Notes: a model not told the origin generated them from the letters alone. 64,000 bases of DNA from Citrobacter amalonaticus (GCF_002918555.1 NZ_PQMB01000003.1:927458-991457); one strand, 5' to 3'. Positions 1-9,718 are shown, counted from the stretch's first letter. Program-made: numbers and translations.

Positions 1-612
1 CCGGACTTCAGCCAGTGGCAGCACTATCTCAGTGAAATGGCCGTTACGCTACAAATCGCCGTCTGGGGCACCGCGCTGGCGGTGATCCTGTCGATTCCCT
101 GCGGCCTGCTGTGCGCCGACAACCTCGTACCGTGGTGGATTTACCAGCCAATGCGCCGCCTGATGGACGCCTGCCGCGCCATCAACGAAATGGTCTTCGC
201 CATGCTGTTCGTTGTGGCCGTCGGTCTCGGTCCGTTTGCCGGGGTCATGGCGCTGTTTATCCACACGACCGGCGTGCTCTCCAAGCTGCTGTCTGAAGCG
301 GTAGAAGCCATCGAACCCGGCCCGGTTGAAGGGATTCGCGCCACCGGCGCCAACAAAATTGAGGAGATCCTCTACGGCGTACTGCCGCAGGTGATGCCGC
401 TACTCATCTCCTACTCGCTGTACCGTTTCGAGTCCAACGTCCGCTCCGCCACGGTGGTCGGAATGGTGGGTGCGGGCGGTATCGGCGTCACGCTGTGGGA
501 GGCGATCCGCGGTTTTCAGTTCCCGCAAACCTGTGCGCTGATGGTGTTGATCATCGTGACCGTCAGCCTGCTGGACTTCCTCTCCCAGCGTTTACGTAAG
601 CACTTTATCTGA
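1..612 (+). CDS. phnE: Phosphonate ABC transporter permease PhnE, 5'-truncated by window edge
   Basis: This is the C-terminal part of the inner-membrane permease of the PhnCDE phosphonate importer. The reading frame is open from base 1, so the start lies outside the window. About 203 residues remain. They include hydrophobic membrane segments and the EAA-type cytoplasmic loop ([20 protein letters not shown]), which docks on the ATPase in binding-protein-dependent importers. It ends 20 bases before phnF, in the order phnC-D-E-F known from E. coli. The partner genes phnC and phnD should lie just upstream of the window. The K-12 phnE allele is broken by an 8-bp duplication; no such frameshift is visible in the part seen here. 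Confidence 0.95.
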   Translation, partial: PDFSQWQHYLSEMAVTLQIAVWGTALAVILSIPCGLLCADNLVPWWIYQPMRRLMDACRAINEMVFAMLFVVAVGLGPFAGVMALFIHTTGVLSKLLSEAVEAIEPGPVEGIRATGANKIEEILYGVLPQVMPLLISYSLYRFESNVRSATVVGMVGAGGIGVTLWEAIRGFQFPQTCALMVLIIVTVSLLDFLSQRLRKHFI

Positions 613-632
613 TTAGCGAGGCATTGATTGCT

Positions 633-1358
633 ATGCACTTGTCTACACATCCCACCAGCTATCCAACGCGTTATCAGGAGATTGCCGCGAGACTTGAGCA
701 GGAGCTTCGTCAACATTACCGCTGCGGCGATTACCTTCCGGCCGAACATCAGCTTGCCGCGCGTTATGAAGTGAATCGCCATACCCTGCGCCGCGCCATT
801 GACCAGTTAGTTGATCGCGGTTGGGTACAGCGCCGACAGGGCATCGGCGTGCTGGTGCTGATGCGACCGTTCGATTACCCACTCAACGCCCAGGCACGCT
901 TCAGTCAGAACCTGCTGGATCAGGGGAGCCATCCCACCAGCGAAAAACTGCTGGCGGTGCTGCGTCCGGCATCCAGCCACGTTGCCGATGCGCTCAGCGT
1001 AGCGGAGGGGGAAAACGTCATTCACCTGCGCACCCTGCGCCGGGTGAACGGTATCGCCCTGTGCCAGATAGACCACTATTTTTCCGACCTGAGTCTCTGG
1101 CCGCTGTTACAGGGCTTTCACAGCGGTTCTTTACATGACTTCCTGCGCGAACGCTCCGGTCTGACGCTGCAACGCACGCAGACACGCATCAGCGCCCGCC
1201 GCGCACAGGCCAAAGAGAGCAGGATCCTCGAAATCCCCAGTATGGCGCCGCTGCTCTGCGTGCGCACCCTGAACCACCGGGCAGGCGATGAACAGGCCAC
1301 GGAGTACTCCGTAAGCCTGACCCGCGCCGACATGATCGAATTCACTATGGAGCACTGA
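633..1358 (+). CDS. phnF: GntR-family transcriptional regulator PhnF
   Basis: PhnF is the GntR/HutC-family regulator encoded inside the C-P lyase operon. The product is 241 residues, the E. coli length, when started at the ATG at 633; a TTG three codons upstream is less likely. The N-terminal winged helix-turn-helix covers roughly residues 10-75 (DYLPAEHQLAARYEVNRHTL, then VQRRQGIGVLV). A UTRA ligand-binding domain follows to the C-terminus. It sits between phnE and phnG and is probably co-transcribed. Its effector has not been firmly established for the E. coli protein, and nothing here adds to that. Confidence 0.95.
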   Translation: MHLSTHPTSYPTRYQEIAARLEQELRQHYRCGDYLPAEHQLAARYEVNRHTLRRAIDQLVDRGWVQRRQGIGVLVLMRPFDYPLNAQARFSQNLLDQGSHPTSEKLLAVLRPASSHVADALSVAEGENVIHLRTLRRVNGIALCQIDHYFSDLSLWPLLQGFHSGSLHDFLRERSGLTLQRTQTRISARRAQAKESRILEIPSMAPLLCVRTLNHRAGDEQATEYSVSLTRADMIEFTMEH

Positions 1359-1362
1359 CTGA

Positions 1363-1815
1363 ATGCACGTCGATATCGCCACCCGCCAGCGCTGGATGCG
1401 CGCGCTGGCTTATAGCAGTGCCGAAGCCCTGAACGGGCGACTCCAGGCGCTAAAGCTGTCTGTGGAATATGCGCTGATTCGCGCACCTGAAACCGGGCTG
1501 ATGCAGATTCAGGCACGGATGGGCGGCACCGGCAATCGCTTCTTTGCTGGCGACACCACGCTCACCCGCGCAGTCGTCCGCCTTAAAAGCGGCACGCTGG
1601 GCTACAGCTACCTGCTGGGACGCAACAAACAGCACGCCGAGCAATGCGCCGTCATTGACGCACTGCTCCAGGAACACACGCATTTTCAGAACTTAATGGA
1701 AACCCTCATTACCCCGCTGGAAGCCGAACGTGACGCGCTGATGAGCGCTCGCCGCGCCGAAGTCAACGCCAGCCGGGTCGACTTCTTCACGCTGGTACGC
1801 GGAGATAACGCATGA
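1363..1815 (+). CDS. phnG: C-P lyase core subunit PhnG
   Basis: PhnG is a 150-residue subunit of the PhnGHIJ core complex. With PhnI, PhnH and PhnL it supports transfer of the phosphonate to ribose C1 of ATP, displacing adenine. The length equals the E. coli protein. It starts 5 bases after the phnF stop, and its stop overlaps the phnH start by 4 bases (ATGA), indicating translational coupling. No separate catalytic motif is evident. Identification rests on sequence similarity and operon position. Confidence 0.95.
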   Translation: MHVDIATRQRWMRALAYSSAEALNGRLQALKLSVEYALIRAPETGLMQIQARMGGTGNRFFAGDTTLTRAVVRLKSGTLGYSYLLGRNKQHAEQCAVIDALLQEHTHFQNLMETLITPLEAERDALMSARRAEVNASRVDFFTLVRGDNA

Positions 1816-2396
1816 CCTTACAGACTGCCTTTAACTTACCCGTCCAGGACGCGCAGCAAAGCTTTCGTCGCCTGCTGAAAGCAATGAGCGAACCTGGGGT
1901 CATCGTTGCCCTGCATCAGCTCAAACACGGCTGGCAGCCGCTGAACCTCGCCACAACCAGCGTTCTGCTTACGCTGGTTGACGGTGACACCCCGGTCTGG
2001 CTGTCGCCTGCCGTCAACAATGACATTGCCCGGCAGAATCTGCGCTTTCACACCAACGCGCCGCTGGTTGAGCAGCCGCAGCTGGCCGCATTTGCCGTTG
2101 CTGACGATCATATCAGCAGCGAGCAGCTTAACGTCCTCTCTGCGGGATCTGCCGTCGCGCCGGAAACCAGCGCCACCCTGATTGTGCAGGTCGTCGCCTT
2201 AAGCGGGGGGCGGATGCTGCGTCTGACCGGCGCAGGCATTGCCGAAGAGCGGATGATTGCCCCGCAGTTGCCGGAGTGCCTGATCCACGCGCTCACCGAG
2301 CGCCCGCATCCTTTCCCGCTGGGAGTCGATCTCATCCTCACCTGCGGCGAGCGGCTGCTGGCTATCCCACGAACCACTCACGTGGAGGTGTGCTGA
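1812..2396 (+). CDS. phnH: C-P lyase core subunit PhnH
   Basis: PhnH is the 194-residue C-P lyase core subunit that is structurally related to PLP-dependent transferases but lacks the cofactor in known family members. The full-length frame starts at an ATG overlapping the phnG stop. Its own TGA shares one base with the phnI ATG at 2396, so the PhnG-H-I set is tightly coupled. Length matches E. coli PhnH. It works in the cytoplasm within the PhnG2H2I2J2 complex. Confidence 0.95.
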   Translation: MTLQTAFNLPVQDAQQSFRRLLKAMSEPGVIVALHQLKHGWQPLNLATTSVLLTLVDGDTPVWLSPAVNNDIARQNLRFHTNAPLVEQPQLAAFAVADDHISSEQLNVLSAGSAVAPETSATLIVQVVALSGGRMLRLTGAGIAEERMIAPQLPECLIHALTERPHPFPLGVDLILTCGERLLAIPRTTHVEVC

Positions 2397-3463
2397 TGTA
2401 CGTAGCCGTCAAAGGGGGGGAGAAGGCGATTGCCAACGCCCACGCGCTGCAGGAGAACCGACGTCGGGGCGACAGCGCGATGGCTGAACTGAGCGTGGCG
2501 CAAATCGAACAACAGATGAACCTCGCCGTCGACCGCGTGATGACCGAAGGCGGCATCGCCGACCGGGAGCTGGCAGCGCTGGCGCTCAAACAGGCCAGCG
2601 GCGACAACGTCGAAGCCATCTTCCTGCTGCGCGCCTACCGAACCACGCTGGCAAAACTGGCGGTGAGCGAGCCGCTCAATAGCGCAGAAATGCACCTTGA
2701 ACGCCGCATTTCCGCCATCTACAAGGATATTCCCGGCGGGCAGGTGCTGGGGCCAACCTACGACTACACCCATCGCCTGCTCGATTTTACCCTGCTGGCT
2801 AATGGCGAAACGCCGCCGCTGCGCCGCGCGGAGAGCACGCCGGAGCCCGCCCCGCACGTATTTTCCCTGCTGGCAAACCAGGGGCTGGCGAAGCGCGAAG
2901 AGGATAACGGCGCTCAGCCGGATGATATTACCCGCACGCCACCGGTCTACCCCTGCTCACGCGCCTCACGTCTGCAACAGCTGATGCGCGGCGACGAAGG
3001 CTACCTGCTGGCGCTGGCTTACTCCACCCAGCGCGGCTATGGACGCAACCACCCGTTCGCCGCCGAAATCCGCAGCGGCTATGTGGCGCTGGAAACGGTA
3101 CCGGAAGAGCTGGGATTTGCGGTGAACGTCGGCGAACTGCTGATGACCGAATGCGAAATGGTCAACGGTTTTGTCGCACCAGAGAACGAAGCCCCCCATT
3201 TTACCCGTGGTTACGGCCTGGTGTTCGGCATGAGCGAACGCAAAGCGATGGCGATGGCGCTGATGGATCGCGCCCTACAGGCAGCCGAATACGATGAAAC
3301 GGTCACGGGACCGGCGCAGGACGAAGAGTTTGTGCTGGCGCATGCGGATAACGTCGAGGCGGCGGGTTTTGTTTCGCACCTCAAACTTCCCCATTACGTC
3401 GATTTCCAGGCCGAGCTGGAACTGCTCAAACGCCTGCAACAGGAGGCTGCCCGTGACGACTAA
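2396..3463 (+). CDS. phnI: C-P lyase core subunit PhnI (ribosyl-phosphonate forming)
   Basis: PhnI is a 355-residue core subunit. It is a nucleosidase, and with PhnG, PhnH and PhnL it forms 5'-triphosphoribosyl-1-phosphonate. The frame is open further upstream, but the ATG at 2396 overlaps the phnH TGA and gives the family length (E. coli 354), so that start is chosen; the upstream extension would lie inside phnH. The C-terminus overlaps the GTG start of phnJ by 11 bases. The sequence is uninterrupted and typical. Confidence 0.95.
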   Translation: MYVAVKGGEKAIANAHALQENRRRGDSAMAELSVAQIEQQMNLAVDRVMTEGGIADRELAALALKQASGDNVEAIFLLRAYRTTLAKLAVSEPLNSAEMHLERRISAIYKDIPGGQVLGPTYDYTHRLLDFTLLANGETPPLRRAESTPEPAPHVFSLLANQGLAKREEDNGAQPDDITRTPPVYPCSRASRLQQLMRGDEGYLLALAYSTQRGYGRNHPFAAEIRSGYVALETVPEELGFAVNVGELLMTECEMVNGFVAPENEAPHFTRGYGLVFGMSERKAMAMALMDRALQAAEYDETVTGPAQDEEFVLAHADNVEAAGFVSHLKLPHYVDFQAELELLKRLQQEAARDD

Positions 3464-4301
3464 CCTCTCCGGCTACAATTTTGCTTATCTTGATGAGCAG
3501 ACCAAACGCATGATCCGCCGGGCGATATTGAAAGCGGTGGCGATTCCCGGCTATCAGGTGCCGTTCGGCGGGCGCGAAATGCCGATGCCTTACGGCTGGG
3601 GGACCGGCGGTATTCAGATCACCGCCAGCGTGATCGGCGAGCCGGACGTGCTGAAGGTCATCGATCAGGGTGCGGATGACACCACCAACGCGGTGTCGAT
3701 CCGCAACTTCTTCAGACGTATCACCGGCGTCAACACCACCGAGCGTACGGAAGATGCCACGCTGATCCAGACCCGTCACCGGATCCCGGAAACACCGCTG
3801 ACGGAAGATCAGATCCTGATCTTCCAGGTGCCGATCCCGGAACCGCTGCGCTTCATTGAGCCACGCGAAACCGAAACCCGCACCATGCACGCCCTGGAAG
3901 AGTACGGCGTGATGCAGGTGAAGCTGTATGAAGATATCGCCCGCTTTGGCCATATCGCCACCACCTACGCCTATCCGGTAAAGGTGAATGGCCGTTATGT
4001 GATGGACCCCTCGCCCATCCCGAAATTCGACAACCCGAAGATGAACATGATGCCGGCCCTGCAACTGTTTGGCGCGGGCCGCGAAAAACGCATCTACGCG
4101 GTGCCGCCCTTTACTCGCGTGGAGAGTCTCGATTTCGACGATCACCCTTTCACCGTGCAGAGCTGGGATGAACCTTGCGCCATCTGCGGTTCAACGCACA
4201 GCTATCTTGACGAAGTGGTGCTTGATGACACAGGCAAACGGATGTTTGTCTGTTCCGACACCGACTACTGCCGCCAACAGAGCGAGGCCCTCAACCCATG
4301 A
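3453..4301 (+). CDS. phnJ: Radical-SAM C-P lyase PhnJ
   Basis: PhnJ is the iron-sulfur radical-SAM enzyme that cleaves the carbon-phosphorus bond of ribosyl phosphonates. The unusual C-terminal cysteine pattern is visible: CAIC near residues 241-244, then about 21 residues on VCSDTDYC, giving C-x2-C-x21-C-x5-C. This matches the known PhnJ motif rather than the standard CxxxCxxC. I start it at the GTG at 3453, which follows an AGGAGG ribosome-binding site and overlaps phnI by 11 bases, giving 282 residues (E. coli 281). An in-frame ATG far upstream lies inside phnI and is rejected. The stop overlaps phnK. Confidence 0.95.
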   Translation: MTTNLSGYNFAYLDEQTKRMIRRAILKAVAIPGYQVPFGGREMPMPYGWGTGGIQITASVIGEPDVLKVIDQGADDTTNAVSIRNFFRRITGVNTTERTEDATLIQTRHRIPETPLTEDQILIFQVPIPEPLRFIEPRETETRTMHALEEYGVMQVKLYEDIARFGHIATTYAYPVKVNGRYVMDPSPIPKFDNPKMNMMPALQLFGAGREKRIYAVPPFTRVESLDFDDHPFTVQSWDEPCAICGSTHSYLDEVVLDDTGKRMFVCSDTDYCRQQSEALNP

Positions 4302-5056
4302 CGCAACCGCTGCTTTCGGTTAATCACCTGACCCATCTCTACGCGCCGGGCAAAGGCTTCAGCGATGTCTCTTTTGACCTGTGGCCTGGCGAAGTGCTGG
4401 GCATTGTCGGGGAGTCCGGTTCCGGCAAAACCACCCTGCTGAAATCGCTCTCCTCGCGCCTGATGCCGCAGTCTGGCGATATTCAGTATCAGAACCGTTC
4501 GCTGTACGGAATGAGCGAGGCCGAACGCCGCCGCCTGCTGCGCACCGAATGGGGCGTGGTACATCAGCATCCGATGGACGGCCTGCGCCGCCAGGTTTCG
4601 GCTGGTGGAAATATCGGCGAACGCCTGATGGCCACCGGCGCGCGTCACTATGGCGAAATCCGCGCCACCGCCCGGCGCTGGCTGGAGGAAGTGGAAATTC
4701 CGGCCTCGCGCATCGACGATCTGCCGACCACCTTTTCCGGCGGAATGCAGCAGCGTTTGCAGATTGCCCGCAATCTGGTGACCCATCCCAGACTGGTATT
4801 TATGGATGAACCCACCGGCGGACTGGACGTTTCCGTACAGGCCAGACTGCTGGACCTGTTGCGCGGTCTGGTGGTGGAACTGGATCTGGCGGTGGTGATT
4901 GTCACCCATGATTTGGGCGTGGCGCGTCTGCTGGCGGATCGTCTGCTGGTAATGAAGCAGGGGCAGGTGGTGGAAAGTGGATTAACCGACCGCGTGCTCG
5001 ACGATCCGCATCATCCCTATACCCAGTTGCTGGTGTCGTCCGTATTGCAGAATTAA
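4298..5056 (+). CDS. phnK: C-P lyase complex ABC-type ATPase PhnK
   Basis: PhnK is a 252-residue ABC ATPase that binds the PhnGHIJ core; it is not an importer ATPase despite its fold. Walker A (GESGSGKTT) is near residues 38-46. The ABC signature (TFSGGMQQRLQ) is near 146-156, Walker B (LVFMDEP) is near 165-171, and the switch histidine (VTHDLG) follows. The start overlaps phnJ by 4 bases. Downstream lies a REP-type repeat before phnL, so PhnK ends one translationally coupled block (phnG-K). Confidence 0.95.
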   Translation: MTQPLLSVNHLTHLYAPGKGFSDVSFDLWPGEVLGIVGESGSGKTTLLKSLSSRLMPQSGDIQYQNRSLYGMSEAERRRLLRTEWGVVHQHPMDGLRRQVSAGGNIGERLMATGARHYGEIRATARRWLEEVEIPASRIDDLPTTFSGGMQQRLQIARNLVTHPRLVFMDEPTGGLDVSVQARLLDLLRGLVVELDLAVVIVTHDLGVARLLADRLLVMKQGQVVESGLTDRVLDDPHHPYTQLLVSSVLQN

Positions 5057-5069
5057 CGATTATTTTGCC

Positions 5070-5148
5070 GGGTGGCGCTACGCTTACCCGGCCTACGGAT
5101 TCGCACAGTTTGTAGGCCGGATAAGGCGAAGCCGCCATCAGGCAATCA
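5070..5148. repeat. REP/BIME repeat pair between phnK and phnL
   Basis: Two palindromic REP-like units face each other in the 108-base gap. One is around GCCGGGTGGCGCTACGC...CCCGGCCTACG and the other around TAGGCCGGATAAGGCG...GCCGCCATCAGGC. The arrangement is typical of enterobacterial BIMEs. It may protect upstream mRNA ends or bind gyrase, IHF or Pol I; none of this can be judged from sequence. Confidence 0.8.
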
Positions 5149-5164
5149 GGATTAAGAGGCCAAC

Positions 5165-5845
5165 ATGATTCGCGTAGAAAATGTCAGTAAAACCTTTGTC
5201 CTGCACCAGCAAAACGGTGTGCGCCTGGCTGTGTTACAAAACGCTTCCCTGGAGGTAAAAAAAGGCGAATGTGTGGTGCTGCACGGTCACTCGGGCAGCG
5301 GTAAATCAACGCTGTTGCGTTCTTTATACGCCAACTATCTGCCGGATGAAGGCCATATCCATGTCCGCCATGCGCAGGAGTGGGTGGATCTGGTGCAGGC
5401 TCCGCCGCGTAAAGTGCGGGAAGTTCGCCGCGCCACTATCGGCTGGGTAAGCCAGTTTCTGCGCGTTATCCCCCGGATCCCGACGCTGGATGTGGTGATG
5501 CAGCCGCTGCTGGATCTGGGAGTCCCGCGCGAAGCGTGCGCCGCCAAAGCCGCGAATCTGCTCACGCGCCTGAACGTGCCAGAGCGCTTATGGCACCTCG
5601 CGCCTTCTACCTTTTCTGGCGGCGAGCAGCAGCGCGTCAATATCGCGCGCGGGTTTATTGTTGACTACCCGATTTTGCTGCTCGACGAACCAACCGCCTC
5701 GCTGGACGCCAAAAACAGCGCTGCCGTGGTGGCGCTGATTGAAGAGGCGAAAGCCCGCGACGCGGCGATTGTCGGTATTTTTCACGATCAAACCGTGCGC
5801 GACCGCGTGGCAGATCGCCTGCACCTGATGGGAACAACACCATGA
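5165..5845 (+). CDS. phnL: C-P lyase complex ABC-type ATPase PhnL
   Basis: PhnL is the second ABC ATPase of the C-P lyase machinery (226 residues, as in E. coli). It is needed with PhnGHI for formation of ribosyl phosphonate. Walker A (GHSGSGKST) lies near residues 41-49, the signature ([11 protein letters not shown]) near 148-158 and Walker B ([10 protein letters not shown]) near 168-177. The start follows an AGGAGG-like GAGGCC element just after the BIME. The stop overlaps the phnM ATG by 4 bases. Confidence 0.95.
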   Translation: MIRVENVSKTFVLHQQNGVRLAVLQNASLEVKKGECVVLHGHSGSGKSTLLRSLYANYLPDEGHIHVRHAQEWVDLVQAPPRKVREVRRATIGWVSQFLRVIPRIPTLDVVMQPLLDLGVPREACAAKAANLLTRLNVPERLWHLAPSTFSGGEQQRVNIARGFIVDYPILLLDEPTASLDAKNSAAVVALIEEAKARDAAIVGIFHDQTVRDRVADRLHLMGTTP

Positions 5846-6978
5846 TTATCAACAATGTAAAGCTGATACTGGAAAATGAAGTCGTGCAGGGATCGCTGGA
5901 AATGGAAGACGGGGTAATCCGCGCCATTGCCGACAGCCCGAGCCGTCTTCCTGAGGCGCTGGACGGCGAAGGCGGCTGGCTGCTGCCGGGGCTGATAGAG
6001 CTGCATACCGACAATCTCGACAAGTTTTTCACCCCACGTCCAAAAGTTGACTGGCCTGCTCATTCGGCGATGAGCAGCCATGACGCACTGATGGTCGCCA
6101 GCGGGATCACCACCGTGCTGGACGCCGTGGCCATTGGCGATGTACGCGACGGCGGCGATCGTCTGGAAAATCTGGAGAAGATGATCAATGCCGTAGAAGA
6201 GACGCAAAAGCGTGGGGTGAACCGGGCAGAGCACCGTCTGCATCTGCGCTGCGAGCTGCCGCACCACACCACCCTGCCGCTGTTTGAAAAGCTGGTTGGT
6301 CGCGAACCGGTAACGCTGGTTTCGCTGATGGATCACTCGCCAGGCCAGCGTCAGTTCGCCAGCCGCGAAAAATACCGCGAGTACTATCAGGGCAAATATT
6401 CGCTCACCAATGAGCAGATGAATCAGTATGAAGAAGAACAGCTTCAGCTTGCCGCTCGCTGGTCGCAGCCAAATCGCAGCGCCATCGCACAAATGTGCCG
6501 GGAGCGGCATATTGCGCTGGCGAGCCACGATGACGCCACTCATGAGCATGTGCGGGAATCGCACCAGCTTGGCAGCGTGATCGCCGAATTTCCCACCACG
6601 TTTGCAGCAGCAGAGGCCTCACGCCAGCACGGCATGAATGTGCTGATGGGCGCGCCAAACATCGTGCGCGGTGGCTCTCACTCTGGCAACGTGGCGGCTC
6701 ATTCGCTAGCAGAACAGGGGCTACTGGATATCCTCTCCTCTGATTACTACCCCGCCAGCCTGCTTGATGCGGCATTTCGCGTGGCTGATGACGATGGCAA
6801 CCGCTTTACGTTGCCGCAGGCCATTCGCCTGGTGACCGGTAATCCAGCCAGGGCGCTGGATCTCGACGATCGCGGCGTCATCGCCGAAGGTAAACGCGCG
6901 GATCTGGTGCTGGCGCACCGCAAAGGCGATCACATCCATATCGACCACGTCTGGCGGCAGGGAAAAAGGGTATTCTGA
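5842..6978 (+). CDS. phnM: Ribosyl-1-phosphonate triphosphate diphosphohydrolase PhnM
   Basis: PhnM is an amidohydrolase-family enzyme that removes pyrophosphate from 5'-triphosphoribosyl-1-phosphonate, before PhnJ acts. The 378 residues equal the E. coli length. The metal-binding start of the amidohydrolase fold is visible as GLIELHTDN near residues 51-59. Later histidine and aspartate positions (DHSPGQ, ASHDD) and the C-terminal [13 protein letters not shown] with an ADLVL segment are typical. It overlaps phnL by 4 bases and is followed by phnN after 2 bases. Confidence 0.95.
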   Translation: MIINNVKLILENEVVQGSLEMEDGVIRAIADSPSRLPEALDGEGGWLLPGLIELHTDNLDKFFTPRPKVDWPAHSAMSSHDALMVASGITTVLDAVAIGDVRDGGDRLENLEKMINAVEETQKRGVNRAEHRLHLRCELPHHTTLPLFEKLVGREPVTLVSLMDHSPGQRQFASREKYREYYQGKYSLTNEQMNQYEEEQLQLAARWSQPNRSAIAQMCRERHIALASHDDATHEHVRESHQLGSVIAEFPTTFAAAEASRQHGMNVLMGAPNIVRGGSHSGNVAAHSLAEQGLLDILSSDYYPASLLDAAFRVADDDGNRFTLPQAIRLVTGNPARALDLDDRGVIAEGKRADLVLAHRKGDHIHIDHVWRQGKRVF

Positions 6979-6980
6979 CT

Positions 6981-7586
6981 ATGGGAAAGCTGATCTGGCT
7001 GATGGGAGCCTCCGGCTCCGGTAAGGACAGTTTGCTCACGGCGCTCCGCGAGCGGGATCAAACGCACCTGCTGATTGCGCACCGTTACATCACCCGTGCG
7101 GCCAACGCCGGGAATGAAAACCACATCGCCCTCAGCGAGCAGGAATTTTTTACCCGTGCCGGACAGAACCTGCTGGCGCTCAGCTGGCATGCCAACGGCT
7201 TTTACTACGGCGTGGGCGTGGAAATTGACCTCTGGCTGCACGCCGGTTTTGACGTGGTGGTCAACGGTTCACGCGCGCATCTCCCTCAGGCGCGGGCACG
7301 CTATGGCACGGCACTGTTACCGATCTGTCTACAGGTTTCCCCTGCCATTCTGCGCCAGCGCCTGGAGAAACGCGGGCGCGAGAGCGAAACAGACATCGCC
7401 GCCCGTCTCGAACGCGCGGCCCGCTATGCGCCGTTTGACTGCCACACGCTGAATAACGACGGGAGTTTGTGCCAGTCTGTTGATACTCTTTTAACACTGA
7501 TAGGGCGTGCAGACTCTGCCATGCCTGAGAGCGATGCTGATGCGTTTTATCAGCCCTGCGAACGGTTACCAATCCAGGCCGGATAA
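6981..7586 (+). CDS. phnN: Ribose 1,5-bisphosphate phosphokinase PhnN
   Basis: PhnN phosphorylates ribose 1,5-bisphosphate to PRPP, returning the C-P lyase product to metabolism. The P-loop (GASGSGKDS) is at residues 9-17, in a guanylate-kinase-like fold. The protein is 201 residues against about 185 in E. coli. The extra C-terminal tail runs into a REP element whose GGCCGGATAA supplies the stop codon, so the tail is probably a non-conserved extension. In E. coli phnO follows phnN; here the next gene is phnP. Confidence 0.92.
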   Translation: MGKLIWLMGASGSGKDSLLTALRERDQTHLLIAHRYITRAANAGNENHIALSEQEFFTRAGQNLLALSWHANGFYYGVGVEIDLWLHAGFDVVVNGSRAHLPQARARYGTALLPICLQVSPAILRQRLEKRGRESETDIAARLERAARYAPFDCHTLNNDGSLCQSVDTLLTLIGRADSAMPESDADAFYQPCERLPIQAG

Positions 7587-7620
7587 GGCGTTTTTGCCGC
7601 CATCCGGCATAGACGCCGTA
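7571..7620. repeat. REP element at the phnN-phnP junction
   Basis: A REP-type palindrome (GGCCGGATAAGGCG, then a loop, then CGCCATCCGGC) overlaps the last codons of phnN. It occupies the position where E. coli carries phnO. It provides the phnN stop codon. Confidence 0.8.
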
Positions 7621-7657
7621 TGATATTGCCCGATCCGAATTCGTCCGGGGAGTTGCT

Positions 7658-8416
7658 ATGAGTTTGACTATCACGCTGACTGGTACGGGCGGCGCCCAGC
7701 AGGTACCGGTTTTTGGCTGCGACTGCATCGCCTGCCGCAGGGCGCGCCAGCAGGAGCGGTATCGACGCCGCCCGTGCAGCGGGGCGATCGAATTCAACAA
7801 CGCAATAACACTGCTGGATGCGGGCCTGCACGATCTTACCGATCGCTGGGCCGCCGGATCGTTCCGGCAGTTTCTGCTCACCCATTATCATATGGATCAC
7901 GTTCAGGGGCTGTTTCCACTGCGCTGGGGCGTGGGGGCGGCGATCCCGGTGTACGGCCCGCCGGATGAACAGGGTTGTGACGATCTGTTTAAGCACCCCG
8001 GTATTCTGGATTTCAGCCATACCGTTGAGCCGTTCGTGGCTTTTGATTTACAGGGATTACAGGTCACCCCCCTGCCGCTGAACCACTCAAAGCTGACGTT
8101 TGGTTACCTGTTAGAAACGGCGCATAGTCGCGTGGCCTGGCTCTCAGACACCGCCGGACTGCCTGACAAAACGCTAAAGTTCCTCCTCAACAATCAGCCA
8201 CAGGCGACAATCATTGATTGTAGCCACGCCCCGCGTGACGAGCCGCCGCGTAATCATTGCGACTTAAACAGCGTCATCGCACTCAACGCAGTGATTCGCT
8301 CCCCGCGGGTGATCCTGACCCATATCAGCCATCAGTTCGACGTCTGGATGATGGATAACCCGCTGCCGGAGGGGATTGAAGCCGGGTATGACGGGATGGA
8401 AGTCAGGGTGGCGTAG
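7658..8416 (+). CDS. phnP: 5-phospho-alpha-D-ribosyl 1,2-cyclic phosphate phosphodiesterase PhnP
   Basis: PhnP opens the cyclic phosphate produced by PhnJ to give ribose 1,5-bisphosphate, the substrate of PhnN. It is a metallo-beta-lactamase-fold phosphodiesterase of 252 residues. The metal motif [10 protein letters not shown] is near residues 75-84 and a later SDTAG is present. The N-terminal cysteines ([12 protein letters not shown]) match the structural zinc site of this family. It begins 71 bases after phnN and is the last gene of the cluster here. Confidence 0.95.
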   Translation: MSLTITLTGTGGAQQVPVFGCDCIACRRARQQERYRRRPCSGAIEFNNAITLLDAGLHDLTDRWAAGSFRQFLLTHYHMDHVQGLFPLRWGVGAAIPVYGPPDEQGCDDLFKHPGILDFSHTVEPFVAFDLQGLQVTPLPLNHSKLTFGYLLETAHSRVAWLSDTAGLPDKTLKFLLNNQPQATIIDCSHAPRDEPPRNHCDLNSVIALNAVIRSPRVILTHISHQFDVWMMDNPLPEGIEAGYDGMEVRVA

Positions 8417-8509
8417 CCCACTTCACCGCCGCTTCACTGATGCAAATATGGATCCCACACGGATCGTGCTGCCCGAAGAGATCGTGCCAGCAAAACCAGG
8501 GACAGGCGG

Positions 8510-8838
8510 TTAACGATCGTAATCCTCTTCCATTCTGCGCTCTTCATCCTCCAGCTGACGCCGTTCCTGATCGAGCTGGCGCTGACGATCGTCCAGCTGT
8601 CGTCGTCGGTCTTCAAACTGACGCCGCCTGTCGTCATACTGTCGGCGACGATCGTCGCTCATCTCCCGCTGCCAGCTCTCATCGCGAGAATCGTCATATT
8701 CCCGCCCGTTGTCAGGTTTCCAGGCGTCATTAATCGCCTGCTGAATATTGCCGACCGCGTCATCGATAATATCGGCATACGCCGGAACGTCGTCAGCGAC
8801 AACAGACTGTATAAAAAGAGCGTGGAGTAGCGTTTCAT
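8510..8838 (-). pseudogene. yjdP: yjdP, small secreted arginine/aspartate-rich protein, frameshifted
   Basis: On the minus strand an ATG at 8836-8838 opens a signal peptide (MKRYSTLFLYSLLSLTT). The expected continuation (VPAYADIIDDAVGNIQQAI) is in another frame. The shift lies near 8788, where one C on the plus strand appears missing. With one base restored, the gene is 109 codons plus stop, exactly the E. coli YjdP length. It ends in the charged repeat region rich in DDRRRQ and a TAA at 8510-8512. Position between phnP and rpiB agrees with E. coli. Function is unknown in the family. A sequencing error cannot be excluded. Confidence 0.85.
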
Positions 8839-8907
8839 AGTGCCAGCCTCAGAAAGAAACCCTCTCCACAGTAGTGACGGCCTGTTCAGACGAGTAGTGG
8901 ATGAATC

Positions 8908-9357
8908 TCAATTCCTCCGCTGTTCTATCGTCATCATCACCTCTACGCGTTTTTGATGACGCCCTCCTTCAAATTCTGCATCGAGCCACGCATCCACGAT
9001 CATTTTCGCCAGCTCCAGACCAACCACCCGCGAACCAAATGCCAGCACGTTGGTATCGTTGTGCTGACGTGAAAGCTGTGCCGAATAAGGTTCGCTACAG
9101 ACAACGGCGCGGATCCCCGCAAACTTATTCGCCGTTATTGAAATCCCAACACCGGTACCGCATATCAGAATCCCCCCGTCGGCCTCCCCCGCAGCAACAG
9201 CCTGCGCCACTTCGCTGGCATAGTGTGGATAATCGGTGCGCTCCGGCGACCAGGTTCCTTTATCAATAACTGAAATACCACGCCGGGCTAAGTGAGCTAA
9301 AATATCCGGTTTGAGGATAAAACCGACATGATCACAGCCAAATGCAATCTTTTTCAT
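8908..9357 (-). CDS. rpiB: Ribose-5-phosphate isomerase B / allose-6-phosphate isomerase
   Basis: RpiB interconverts ribose 5-phosphate and ribulose 5-phosphate and also isomerises allose 6-phosphate to allulose 6-phosphate, so it belongs to the D-allose pathway. The protein is 149 residues, the family size. Motifs visible are the N-terminal FGCDHVGF, the catalytic-cysteine region GILICGTGVGISITANK near residues 62-78, and the conserved HNDTNVLAFGSR. It is divergent from alsR across a 361-base AT-rich regulatory gap and next to the yjdP remnant. Confidence 0.95.
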   Translation of the reverse strand: MKKIAFGCDHVGFILKPDILAHLARRGISVIDKGTWSPERTDYPHYASEVAQAVAAGEADGGILICGTGVGISITANKFAGIRAVVCSEPYSAQLSRQHNDTNVLAFGSRVVGLELAKMIVDAWLDAEFEGGRHQKRVEVMMTIEQRRN

Positions 9358-9605
9358 TCTCGTTCCTGCGTTACGTCAAACTTCACGAATAAAAAACATT
9401 TGTGATTAAAATGCGTTAAAAAGAACAATTAATCGGCAAAATTCACCGTCACCACCTGTTCTACACGCTTACATCCCGTAGTTCAACAGCATTAAACGCG
9501 CTACGCATTCGCCCTGGCAGGCTTTGACAAAGCATGCAGATAACTTTAACCAACTGAGTTTAATCAATTTATACACATTATCGTCCTTTGTGACATTCTG
9601 AAAAA

Positions 9606-9647
9606 TTCACAAAAACAAAAACTTTATAAATTTAAATATTTTGTGAA
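9606..9647. promoter_or_regulatory. Inverted repeat in the rpiB-alsR control region, candidate AlsR operator
   Basis: A perfect 9-base inverted repeat, TTCACAAAA at 9606-9614 and TTTTGTGAA at 9639-9647, flanks a very AT-rich core in the rpiB-alsR gap. AlsR (RpiR) is known in E. coli to repress rpiB and the als genes, so this is a plausible operator. The TTGTGA halves also resemble CRP half-sites. No binding data are implied. Confidence 0.4.
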
Positions 9648-9718
9648 GTCATCAGCATCTTTTCTGTTCCTGGTGTGGTGATATAGTGACGTCTTCAATT
9701 CAAGGACAAGAGAACGTA

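Noticed and set aside
2276..2395. Longer start of phnI inside phnH
   Set aside because: The ATG at 2396 gives the family length and overlaps the phnH stop in the usual way.
8440..8733. A 97-codon plus-strand frame over yjdP
   Set aside because: It is the antisense shadow of the repeat-rich yjdP coding region and shows no protein-like composition of its own.
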